From Watersipora subatra (Eukaryota; Bryozoa; Gymnolaemata; Cheilostomatida; Watersiporidae): 64,000 nucleotides of DNA. The notes beneath the pieces are model-generated. The model was not told the DNA's origin and made no database searches. It saw only the letters and a list, made by a program, of their open reading frames with translations. Every line of letters starts with the position of its first letter. Positions within the stretch are counted from its first letter, which is position 1. Both the position numbers and the translations under genes were made by a program. The stretch lies in the NCBI RefSeq assembly GCF_963576615.1, contig NC_088712.1:56504010-56568009 (forward strand). Reading direction: 5' to 3'. Below, in pieces: positions 32,400 to 57,126 of the stretch.

Positions 32400-35220
32400 A
32401 TCAACTGCTAAGTTTAGCAGATGTACACTATAATTTCACAAATCGGCCATCATTTTGACCTGACTTACTCTGTGGTAGGATATGGCTTGTTACAAAAATC
32501 AACACTGCCCGTTGATAAGTTGCATCAGCTAAAAACTGCTCGTCTTGGAATAGTAATGAAGACTGTTTGTTGCTTACACCATCTTCTATAATCTTTGCTT
32601 CGAGGATTTTTTTGCTATAAAACCATTTCACCACACGGACTTTTTTTATTCTCTTTACCTTTTGTAACGGGTTGCTCCATTGTACTTCTTAGTTTTGACA
32701 TTGTGACCTTGTCAAAATAGGCCTGCACTGGCACATAGATATTCACCAATAATCATTTCAATGAGAGATAGTCCGGTTGGCTAGATTTTCAATCAACAGA
32801 ATAATGGTGAAAAACCTGTCACAAAGCAAATACTTCCCTACCCTTTAATCACTTGTTTCTTCTACTTCGTTCCCTCCTATCCATTCTCTGAATTGGATTC
32901 TGCTAATGTTCCTGCTTTTTTCATAAATCTTAAAACCAGAAACTATTCCACATAAACGTGCTAGAATAAAAGTTTTAAACCTTACGGGTTTGGCTTTGTT
33001 GGAACATACTGCATTGCTGCACACCTACGTGTACCTTCCTTTGAAAAAAATCATCTTTTCATCATAACTTGAGCAACTTTTCGTAGTAGTTCTTAGAAGA
33101 CCATTCAGATATGCTCTACTAATTGTGGTACTTTCTATAATCTGTCTGCTTTTCTGGTTTCTTTACTTGCGAGAGCATTATCTACAGCTTTCAAGTTGCT
33201 TCTTATCTGAAAACAACAATTTCTAGACATTGCATTTGTTGTAGATGGTTCTTTGATCTTTGTTGCTCAATACATCTTGAAGCACTTCGTGACGATGCAT
33301 CTTATTACCACGCTGATCCAAAAATGTCTTCATCCCTGCACAGGTGAACATGAAAAATTTTGCCGAGTGCTGGTTATTATAGCGATTTGTTAGCCATTGT
33401 ATTGAATTTTTTTTCTCAGAGACATATTTGTTTATAGCTTCTGCTGAATGTCACATTTTTGGATGTCATGTGCCTGGCTTGTTTTTTTCCGAGTTTGTTC
33501 TGTCATATATATCTGTATGGTTAGCCTAGTATTCAAGTTTTCTGTAGTGCCTGATGATGAGGGACATACGCAGTTTTGACACGAGTCTGCTGTTACATAT
33601 ATTCACCATGCCCTAGGCGGTAGATTTGGGTTATTCTACTAGAGATGTCAGTTGGTTCACCAACACCCTTTTACCAGGTTTATTCCGTAATTGAATTTAC
33701 TACCCATGGTACCTTTGTATGTCTCAGTTGGAAGTGCGCTCAATTTTAAATAATAGTATTTTTACTCTTCATAGTCTCAAAAAGTGACAAGGCTTTTAAA
33801 AGGGGCCATAACCTCATTTTCAATGCATCCATGTTTTTGCTTAGTATAGCAGAAGTCAATCCAAGTGAGCTGTGCTATGGTTATTTTTGCCTAAAGAAAC
33901 TCAGGATGTAGTGAAAAAGAGAAAAATGTTTCAACTTATTTCAACCATTTAGGACACGAGATTAACGGAATGTTTTGATGAACAATGTTTTAGCTTGGTT
34001 TCTTCACAGGTTTTAAGCACTTTTTGGGTCGCAGTGATCATTTTTTAGCTTTGTCATTTGAAGAGGCCGATTAAAACATAAACTCAGAGAGGTTCTTTTT
34101 CTGAATATTTTCACACTCGAGCTCAGTTCACCCTGCCATTGACAATGCACAGTCCTATATACAGAGGCTAAGACAGGCTGCTTGATCCAGTTAATGCTGA
34201 TTGATTTATTGAAAGCTGCATGCTAAGGGCCACTATCATCAATAAGTATTGCTTACACCGAAGTACAGAATAACCTAAAAAGTAGCTATTTCACAAGCGC
34301 AATCCCTTGAAAAATAAGTTATGTTTCAATATCCATCTTATGAAATGGCAACAATCAGTCATTTACGGTATTTAGCTGTTTGTTTTGAGGATTTATGTTA
34401 TTTAAGACTTAAAGATTTATTTATGGGTGTTTTGTGTCTGTCATCTTTCTTATTTTTATTTATCACCATCTCTGAACCTTTTGTGTCGGATGGGCCCACC
34501 AGCGTGCCCTTCCTGTCTTGAACACCCATAATATACAGACCTTTTTCATTTCAACTCGTCACACAAGTAATTTTTCCTGTTGCCATTTTTGTTCAACCAA
34601 GTTGTTGGCGTAAACGTTGCATAAAACAATTTTTTGTGTTTCCTCGTCTACTTCTCACTGTAACATCGATTTTTCTGTCTGATTTTAGCGTGCCAATTTT
34701 TGAGAATTGGCTTGATTGTCATAATTAATAATTTCTGCACTGCTCTGTTTTAGTTTGGATATACTTCTGCTAAGCAATATCATGGGTGCAATTACACAGT
34801 TTCTTTTTAAATATTACTTATTCACTATCATTTTGAGGAGACTACCGCGTGTTTGATTGATTGTGGAAAAAACATATTCCAATCATGTTCCATACATCAT
34901 ACAGTGTTTGTTAAGGTTAATATACTTGAGACAGTTACCCTATGACATCTTTTTGCAAAGATCAGGATAAGGTTATTTGACTTAATTGTAATAACTATAA
35001 CATATTTTATTCAAAATACCAGGAATACAACTACTTTTCTTACTTCATACAATTACTATTGATGACCCATTATAGTGAATAAGTAGCCATTTCTGAGTTT
35101 TAAAGGTTGCAGGATGATTATCATCACTTCCAGTAGCAGATGTTTCAGAATGTTCTTCATCATTTGCAGTAGAAAGGGTTGCAGGCTGCATATTTTTTCA
35201 TCATATACATAGTTTGGAAG
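32400..35220. other. Gene-free stretch
   Basis: AT-rich; short frames at 32,428-32,634 (minus) and 34,321-34,521 (plus) show no family motif. The left end of the pogo element downstream may lie near 34,930 (ACAGTTACCC), but this is weak. Confidence 0.5.
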
Positions 35221-35223
35221 TGG

Positions 35224-37172
35224 TCAGTCTGTCACGTTGGCTGCCATGAGCTCGTGATCACCAAATATTTGAGTATTTAAAGGAAAAATGCCAGTACATG
35301 AAAACCATGATAAAATATTAGTTGGCTTCATACTCAAGTTGAATGCAGTAGCAGCTAATTGACCTATGTCATAGATCGATATAGGTCTAGCAGAATTAGA
35401 ACGTATCCAGTTGTCACAAGCCTTTTTGAAATAGGATTTCAGGGGATCCAAGACTACTCGATCGAGAGGCTGAAGCTTGTGAGAGGTGTGTGGAGGTAGA
35501 GTAAGAAGCTTGATATTTGATCACTTGCATAGCTCAACTACTTCTAATGACACATGGGAATTGTGGTTATCCAAAGTCAGCAGAACTGGCTTATTTGGTG
35601 AACAATAAAAGTGTTTGATGAAAAATGGCATGTAGTCAGCTACAAATATCTCTGATGTCATGTAGCCTGACTTGGAAGCAACTCCCTTTGCACCTGGCAG
35701 AGTGCCATTCATGGAAACCTCTTTTTTGAAGACAGGTGAAAATATAAAGAAAGGTGGTATGTAATTTCCACCCGCACTTATTGCACAGCACAAAGTAGAA
35801 AGTTCACCACGCTAATGGGATGCAACGGCTCTAACCTGTTTTTGCTCTTAGAGCGGATCACTTTGGCAGGCACCTGGACAGTTGTAATGCTCATTTCATC
35901 TAGATTATATATCTGTTGAGGCGCAAACTCATATCTGAAATAAAAAGTGTTGACACATTAACCATGTATTCAACGCAAAGCTCATTACTTATTCAGGCAT
36001 CAATGTACAGAATTTTTGTAGAAAATTTGCATTACATGAATTCTAACTGCTTGCTGACAGAATGCACTTGCTGCTCTAAATACATATCTTCCAAGTAGGT
36101 CTAATAGTTTATGGAAGAATTCATTTACAGCAACCCGATTGAAACCAGCTTGTCGAGTCACTGAGATAGCTTCAGGAGCTCGAACTGAGAATTTTTGATT
36201 GGTCATGAAAGAGCTACGCCAATCCTTTCCTGTAAAAAGACAATTAATATTGATCTTAAAAACAAAACTGTTTTTGCTGTATTAAGCGAAACCAAATAAA
36301 TAGTTATCTCTGTGTCACTTTCCTGATGCTTTTTTCACATCAATAAACACATTCCTCACTCGCTCATGGTCATTGTTCATGTAAGCACCGAAGCCAAACT
36401 ACTTCCTCATGCGCAATACTTTTTAGCAATCATTAAACAACATGCTGTAATTTGCATGCAAATTGGTTTGAAGTCACTATTTACATAAAAATGGATTATT
36501 CATGCTCTGAATACCAATTTGAACCATTTTTTAAACTATGTGACTTCTACCAGAATGCTTGAAACTGAAATAAACTTTTAACAAAGATCGCCCTTGTGCT
36601 GCCCTCAAACCTTGTAAAATTTATATTTTAAAAATAAACACCTTTCTCACTTGTCAATTGCTGATTTTGAGTCCTGACACAGAGTTTACTATTAATTTGG
36701 TTTGGCCTTAATGCTTACGCATGATGAATATGCAACAGTAAAATTACAACCGACAAAATGAATGAGTTGATAAGGCCATAATTATTTCAACCCTTAACTT
36801 GCCTGTTTTCTGATTTTCGTTCCAACTGGAAGGCGTGTTGATGTGATTAGATGCTGCAAAATCATATGCTATCTTCTTACAGTGCTCTGTATTAAGTCCA
36901 TAGAATTTATGGTCTAAAGTTCTGATATGTTGTACCAGCTCAGCTTCTTGTTCTTTTGTGACGACTCTTTTCACTTCACTACACTTTTCACAGCCATACT
37001 TGTTGTTATTTTTGATGAATCTATCTAGAGTCATCCTATCAATGCCTTTCTCTCGCAGCTGCACGAATCGCCCACCCTCACCTTTCACAAGTTTATCAGC
37101 TTCGCTTAGTTTCTTTTTTTTCATATCACTGTCTTGAGCTCTGTCTGTTTTTCTTTCATACTTATGTGGCAT
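35224..37172 (-). pseudogene. pogo/jerky-like DDE transposase with introns
   Basis: Exon 1 (37,172-36,803): MPHKYERKTDRAQDSDM, helix-turn-helix, ...SSWNENQKT. A GC-AG intron (36,802-36,230, gcaagt...ttttacag) joins exactly to GKDWRSSFMTNQKF (exon 2 from 36,229), the usual K.AGKDWL..F zone with a conserved phase. A second intron probably ends near 35,940 (tatttcag). Then FAPQQIYNLDE (first Asp), frameshift and stop near 35,830, GNYIPPFFIFSP, SGYMTSEIFVADYMPFFIKH, VLLTLDNHNSHVS (second Asp), one stop at about 35,520, TLPPHTSHKLQPLD, FKKACDNWIRSN, ILSWFSCTGIFPLN. The catalytic Asp residues are kept, but two or three lesions break the frame. Confidence 0.85.
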
Positions 37173-37601
37173 TGTATTCTTTAAAGTGTACAGGTACTTA
37201 AAAAAATTGGTGTTTAATGCATTCTGTTTTAGCAGTTACACTGATGTAGGGCAGGTTGAGCCTGACTCAACTTGCCCCCTAGCCAATTGGCTCAACCTGC
37301 CCCTTATGCTCATATTGAATACACATGCCAAAATAAACGGATATTATTTGCAATTGATGGTAATTGAAGAAGAAATTAACATAAACATGTTGCTTCTAAA
37401 TATATGTTAATGAGGAGACTGTAAACAAAAATGTGAAGAAAATATAGTTAGTTGATTATGGAAGACAATATTTACTTTTAAGGGTGTTTTCTACTATTTT
37501 AGAAATATTTCGCTTACCATGCATCTGATGCAAGTTCCAATGGTTTCAAAATGGCTAACATTGAACTTTGACCTTCTGGAAAAGAACACAACTAATTTTT
37601 A

Positions 37602-37700
37602 ATGGTTTTTGAAAAGGTCAGCATGGCTCAACCTGTCCTTTTGCTCAACCTACCCCACTTTTCTCCACCCCACTCAACCTCCCGTAAGCGGCAACCACTG
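37602..37700 (-). repeat. pogo/Tigger right terminal repeat
   Basis: On the minus strand TA|CAGTGGTTGCCGCTTACGG starts at 37,700. GAGGTTGAG, GTAGGTTGAGCAAAAGG and CAGGTTGAGCC follow, and related GGGCAGGTTGAGCC-type motifs lie at 37,247-37,310. A CAGT start next to TA and reiterated binding-site-like motifs fit a Tigger end belonging to the transposase at 35,224-37,172. It lies only about 550 bases upstream of the ALKBH6 start. Confidence 0.6.
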
Positions 37701-38249
37701 TATCACTAAGATTACCAGTTACATGTATGTGAACACTCGACATGTATCACTAGTAATTTTTATACAACAGTTAAATGGAAGCACAACTCATTTGGTGACT
37801 TCACAACTTAGTTTGATTATAGTTGTGTGTTGGCATGTGTCTGTCGCAATTGACGATGTTTCACTTCATATTTGGTCACATCTATGACACCTTCACTATA
37901 ACTGTTTATAACCGGTTACTAGCACAGGGTTCTGTTAGAGATTTTACTCAGTTTTATGTTATTACAATTTTTCGCTAGTTTCTCTGCCTAATAGTTTGTG
38001 TGATATGCACTTGAATTTTGTATCAATCATGAAAAAACTTTTAAGTTGAAGATGGAAATGAAAGTAGAATTCTAGTAAAAAAAGCTTTATATGCACATTC
38101 ACACATACATAAGCCAATATGAAGTTTTTCTGACTTGTCGCAGTATTTGCACTTTGATCGTGTGTTAAAATCTTGATTTATTTTTTACATATACTTTTTA
38201 TGTAATTTTTTTGTGTTAGGTTTCTCTTCAGAAAGCTTCATAAGATGTC

Positions 38250-51332
<13,083 letters not shown>

Positions 51333-52278
51333 TACACTGAAGTTATATACCGCTTGTATCTATCTGTATTATATTGAATTGAACAGTAATATATTTTTCC
51401 TCATTTTATTTGTGACTTTTGATCAATTATTTTGCATTCCTTGTCTTTGTACTACACTCACCAATTATATTGAATGAAGTTATCTGATTCAGCCGGCTGT
51501 GTAAGCGAATGGGCGACACAGAAAATTAGGTAACACATCAAAAATGAAAATTAATATTATAAGAAGCAGAAATAATAGTTCCCGTGAAAATAGAGCAGAT
51601 TTTACTAGATCTTGTAAGATTAATGTTAGAAAAACTGGAATGTGTCTGCGAGAGAGAATAGGGGAAGAGATCAAATACAGTCTCAGACAGGAAACTGGTA
51701 AAAAATATCCAAGTGGGCAAATAAGAAAAAGTATGCAGAGTTAAAAACAAATGGTTAGAGACAAAGGAAGATTTAAGTGGAGCAAAAAACCTTTTCATGG
51801 CAACTTTACGCAACAGTTTATGACTTGTCCCTGAAAAACCCAACTCCTAGGAGTAATTCAAGTATATGCTTCTTCACCCTTCATAGCTTTATATGCCTGT
51901 TTATTGTTTGAATACGTGTTACAGAATATGATTTTTGGCTTCTCGAGTAGCAGTATTGCTTGTAAAAGAGGTCTGTAAGGGATGGTAACAAAAGTTTAGA
52001 ATACATAATATTGGACAGTTCTCGTTTAAACACATCACTTTTTACAGTAACTGACTTTTTGAGCTAAACCTGTATAACAACTATTAGTTTGGTCTCGAGT
52101 GAATACGAAAATCTGAAAATGACAATGGCTAGCTAACTAGTAGTACAATTGTAGTCATCAGTATTATTGCCACCCAATTATTACCGCCATTATATGGGAT
52201 CAGTGCTATGATATTGTTCAGGCGTGAAAAGTTGTAAGATTCTCATGCACAAGAGGTTCAGCCTATTGATTAGCATTA
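51333..52278. other. ALKBH6 3' flank, no further gene seen
   Basis: AT-rich sequence after the ALKBH6 stop, presumably including its 3'UTR. Overlapping short frames on both strands at 51,489-51,843 show no family motif. Confidence 0.5.
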
Positions 52279-52616
52279 AGCCTAGTTTCCATATATGTCG
52301 CAAAGCACTGCCAACAGCACCGCTGGCTTTTAGCGGTGAAATGGGAACCTACCCGCCGGGTACCGCAGGTAGTTGCTGGCGGCAATGCAAGAGTTCAGTG
52401 CTGTTCAAATTGTGCCAAAAGTCGCAGACAAAACCTTCCCGAAATGCACTGTACAGGTGAAGGTCAGCATTATAAATATGGTATGGCGAGCGAACATTTT
52501 TTGCGGTTATCAGCGATGCAGCTTTATGTGAACATAAGCCGCCGAGTCTAGCGTCGCAAGCGTTTTGCTGTGCAATATTATCGCCTGGGTCTCGCAATTG
52601 ATATGGGAATCAGGCT
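52279..52616. mobile_element. Harbinger-type MITE, 338 bp
   Basis: Ends AGCCTAGTTTCCATAT and (reverse complement) AGCCTGATTCCCATAT, flanked by TTA (52,276-52,278 and 52,617-52,619). A three-base T-W-A duplication with AGCCTG-like ends fits PIF/Harbinger. It is GC-richer than neighbouring DNA; short frames inside are incidental. Confidence 0.78.
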
Positions 52617-53622
52617 TTAGGAAAGTCGTTAATTCTTTCCTAAAAATACTCCCTTAGCAAATGCAGATTCATCTTTGTGAATAGGTAGTGAACCAATCAT
52701 AACCACTTGCCTCTTTTTGTCATTCAAGAGAAAGCTGATAAACGTTTCTTTATTTCATTTAACCACCAAGGAAAAGAAGAGAGAACATTTTGATAGGCAT
52801 TTTAATGCTGTTCAATAAACTATAATCAATTTACACAAGGCAATGTGTTACCCACCAAAAACAGGAAACTGTCCCCACTTGTTAGCCAATCAGCAGGTTG
52901 ACTGAATGTTAGCTGTAGTTTAATTCTTGTTTAATCAGCAACTATTATGCCTTATTTATTAATTGCTGAATTGGGTTTGTTTTCGATGGGAATACAGGAG
53001 TGGGTGGTAGAGAGGCCATCTATTTCAGTTAGTTAAATTGCAATCCTACTTAGCAGAAAGTCATGCGCTCAAGCCCTGTCGTGATCAGATTATTTAGTTT
53101 TGCTTGTATATTTTGCTCTAGTATATCAGCCTTTTCCGCATTTGATGAAACAGTTCTTCTATTGGTTGCCTGAAAGAACAAATTTAGCTCATAAGATGAA
53201 AAAACTTGAACAGTTCTGTTGGTGCAGAAATCCTGTGGCTATCTGTCAATGATTGGCTCTTAAGCTTGCTTATATATGTTTTTTACCATGTTTCTGTGCT
53301 AAAAAGTAGCAGTACTGATACATTTTCTTGTGTTACCATTTTAATTGGAAAAGTCTTAGGAGATATGAGCTATGAGCTTAAAGCACTTTTATCAGTTATG
53401 CATTCAAGTGGCTGAATCTTCGCATGATCTGGAGCGCAATATCTTCGAACTACATGTGTTCATCATTAAACTTTTGATAAAAAAAATAGCTTTATTTGTT
53501 TCAAAAACTTTTGGGTATTCGGCCTTACTAATTTAAAGCGTTATTCTTTATATTGTAATGAACAATTATTAGGATCATGATAATCCATTAAAGCATGTTT
53601 GTTTCAAGAAATTTTCAACTAA

Positions 53623-53770
53623 GCGGGAATACCATGATGATATAGATCCCAAAAAATACAAGATTTTCAATGCTGTAGGGAATACCATTATGGTTGGAAT
53701 CTAAAAAACCCGTTGGAATTTTTATAGTTTCACTGGGAATACCATCTTGATTGGAATCCCAAATTAGGCA
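53623..53770. repeat. About 65-bp degenerate tandem repeat
   Basis: Three units carry GGGAATACCAT, a variable TGATG/TATGGTT, then GGAATC/AGATCC and AAAAA-type stretches. Confidence 0.65.
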
Positions 53771-54339
53771 TGATTTAGTGATTGATGCCAGCTAAATATT
53801 CTATTTAGTCGTCAATAATATTGACAGTCTATTTCTTTCAGTGATTTCTTTAAGTTATTTAGTCGTAATCTTGATTATGCCAGAGCGGACCATGTAATAA
53901 AACAGGACTGTTGACGACTAATGCGCTAAAATACAACGTAATATTGTGGTAGTTGCTGGATATGAACATACAAGCTTTCCTTTATTCTTAGAAACTCTGT
54001 TGTACTGGTTGACTTTTCCTTCTTCTAACTCTGGCTTAGTTAGTTATGCGCAGCTTTGATAGTCTGCATTCTACTGAACTTTCCTGCAACTCTAATGAAC
54101 TTTGATACATTGTGACCAATGCTAGTTCAATAAATTTTGTCTTCCATAAAAAAAAACATTTTAATTGCGATAAAGTATGGTAGAGTGTTTTCAATTTTGT
54201 GTAATATCTGACAGTAGCGATATGATAGGTTCAAGGTTGTTGTATAAGATAGGTACTCACGTGTGTTGTAGCAAAGACAGCCTGTAACAAAGAATGACTA
54301 TGTTTTCTCTTTTACCAATTTTTATACTTTGCAATACTT

Positions 54340-54800
54340 TAGTGCAAACCCTTACAATACGATTTTTATTTTTTTCAGTGTTGGCATCATAGGCAAAAAT
54401 CTCTTATAGAAAGATATAAGAAGTCATGGTAACTGCATAATGCAAACACTGCATGGTAAAAAGCATCAAAGTTTTATACACGTATTGTACATATTAAAAA
54501 TTAGTAACAAAATAGTATGTTAATCTTAGTAATTACAGTTACTTACACTAGCTTTAGTGTATTTAGTGGTTAGGATCTGCAATAAAATGTACGATTGCAA
54601 TGTACTATGTGCAGCATATTCTATATGGAGTAATTACCTTCAAGAAAAACGTATGACATAAGCATTAAACTTAACTTAAATAAACTTAGCTTATTAAATA
54701 CACACCTAAAGCTAATTTGTAGCATATATTTTACTATATTAAACTTCAACTTTCTCATCATTTTAAATTTCATCACCTATCTGTTTCCTGTGCATAAAGT
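54340..54800. mobile_element. Tigger-like MITE fragment
   Basis: Matches 38,740-39,120 (ATGCAAACACYSCMTGGTAAAA, AACAAAATAGTATGTTAA, TTAGTGTATTTAGTG, TCTGCAATAAAATG) and the complement of 48,870-49,210. The terminal CAGT at about 54,359 is degenerate and the opposite end was not found. Confidence 0.65.
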
Positions 54801-57110
54801 ATGTCAGCTTTATCGTTTGGCTATATTATGTACCAGCAATAGCATTAGCTACAAAAGCTGGAGGAGTCTTTCTGATGGACAGTTCTATTGATCAAGGGAT
54901 ACTTGCTGCAGCTAGAAGCAGGAGAAACTAAATGAGGATGTTTGTTCCTTTCCGCCTATAAAATGAAAGAAACGTCAAATGTTTTGTAATATATTCTAAT
55001 TAGAAGCATCAAGTTAAATTTATTTATAGTATATCCTGGCCATGACAAAGCTTCTGTTGTGATTTAAAAGAAACTTTTAAGGAGTCTGTGCAGTGACATA
55101 AAACTGTTGAGCTTCTGGCTACTTTCACATCTACGTAAATAGATGTTCTTTCAGATCTCTCGAATTATTCTGCATTGATTGCTGCAAGTTTGATGGCCCA
55201 GCAAATCAAGAATTTTTTAGTACAACTTGATAGTGGAGCTAACAAGATAACAAACGAATATATAGTTGAACAATTCAGATTTTGATGTCAATTTTCTTGA
55301 CTAATGGGTTTTTGTCGTTTCCATTTTGCAGATTATGCAACCTTGTGTTACCAATCAATAGCACATGTTATAAAAGCTGTAAGGGAGTCTGACTCACTTA
55401 TTGATTATTAATTAGCTGTTTGTTGTTAAAATGAACACTCTTTGGGCTGCTGCAGCAGATCAGCATAATCCTCGGAGGCAGCTGGGTCAGTGGTTCGTTT
55501 TTCTTAGGATTACAATACACTTGCTATAACTACAAGGTTAGTTCTTTTTGTCTTTCAGAAAGCTGGTACTTCTCAATCTACCAATTATCTACAAGCTTCT
55601 GTTGTGTCACCTTATTTTCAGTAATCTTATGCAACTGATAACTATAATGGTTTTAATGAACTCTAGTCAGACAATTGCCTGTTTGCAGTGTAAATTAGGC
55701 AGGTATTTAAGGGCAGGTACTTTATATGCTCCAGCCATTGTCCTTTTTTAGAATTAAACCTGAATATGTTGTCTACAGGTTCAAAGCTTTTCATCAGCTA
55801 CACAAAATGATGAAACTGTTTAAAATGGGTCATTAAGTAATTACACATGTATATATTCACTTTATTGTATTAACGCTGTTAATCAGATCGGCTGGTCAGA
55901 CAAACTGATCAATACTTCATGGAGGTTATATAAATAAATGTCAGATATGTACTCACAATTCACACATCTCTATCTTCATTGGCTCATTTGTAGATCCTAT
56001 AATCATGTAATTATATAGTGATGAACTATTCTTCGTGTTTTTTTAACATGATAATCTCCCTATGTATAAGTCATTAATTTTGTATCATTAATAGCAGTTA
56101 CTAAACTTGCATGTTTATATCCTTTGTACATAGCCCACTGGCCAGTATTTCTAATTATAGCAGTCATTAAAAAATTGTTAATAAACACAACATTAAGATT
56201 GCATTTAAAAGATTTGCCATTTTTGTAACAAGTAATTTTTATTATGCAAACTAAACATACTTATTCTGATGCAAACGAAAAACTGTTGTCAGTTTTCAAT
56301 AAGAAAATTGACATGGTTTTTGGCAAGTATTGTGTGTGCCTCATAATATTTATGGCAGCCAAATTTTACCGGTTTCACTTTTTTCATAACACATAGTAAA
56401 TGCAAGTTAACACATCGACTATTTTCATTGAGTAATCTCAGCTAAAAATTTTATCTGTAAAGCTTTTATGGTACAGCTCATCAGATTTGCAAAAGCAGTA
56501 AAGTCACATACCATTATAATCCTTTGTGGCGCCAAGGCATTATTTAAATATGCCCTGTAGTTGGCTTAAGTGATCACAATTTCATTTCAAGCTAGATTTA
56601 TTCAAGTTTTCCTATTGAGCAGCAAGAACAATATGGCTGCACACAAAAGACTATTTATATATGAACAAAGATGTCTTCCCAATTGTGACAGACATATAAA
56701 AGCCATTGATATAGATTGAAACTGTTTGTTCGGTAATTAAGGTTAAATTTCCTTTTTATAGTTTTTTTCTTCAAATACAAATTATATGCAAGCAAATGAC
56801 TGCACAAACATTACTACCATCACAAATTGTTGATGACCCATAGTAGTTAATAAATATGCCGACGATATTCAAACTTCTAAAGATTTAGCAAGGATGTAGT
56901 GCCTTCACTTGACTGATACCAGTCAACAGTATTCAATCTACTTGTGAGCACATATGCATTTGACTAGCATCAATATGTGTAGCCACAGCAAATATCTAAA
57001 CTACATGCTGGCTTCGCATCTCATAAGCCCATGTAGCCAGAACTTTATGCTGTTGAATTTATTTTAAGTATTATTTACTGAAATACTCAGATACACAAAT
57101 GTGTTCATTT
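54801..57110. other. Intergenic stretch
   Basis: AT-rich DNA between ALKBH6 and the Ig-domain gene, probably containing the latter's promoter and a 5'UTR exon (a splice acceptor ttttttctag lies at 57,119, just before its start codon). No other gene recognised. Confidence 0.5.
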
Positions 57111-57126
57111 TTTTTCTAGGAGCAAG

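Noticed and set aside
51489-51843. Overlapping frames after the ALKBH6 stop
   Set aside because: Short, both strands, no motif; probably ALKBH6 3' flank.
52224-52597. Overlapping frames on both strands
   Set aside because: They lie within the Harbinger-type MITE and have no family motifs.
55431-55530. ATG-led segment MNTLWAAAADQHNPRRQLGQ followed by GT/GG
   Set aside because: Only 32 codons to a stop, no splice partner or family resemblance.
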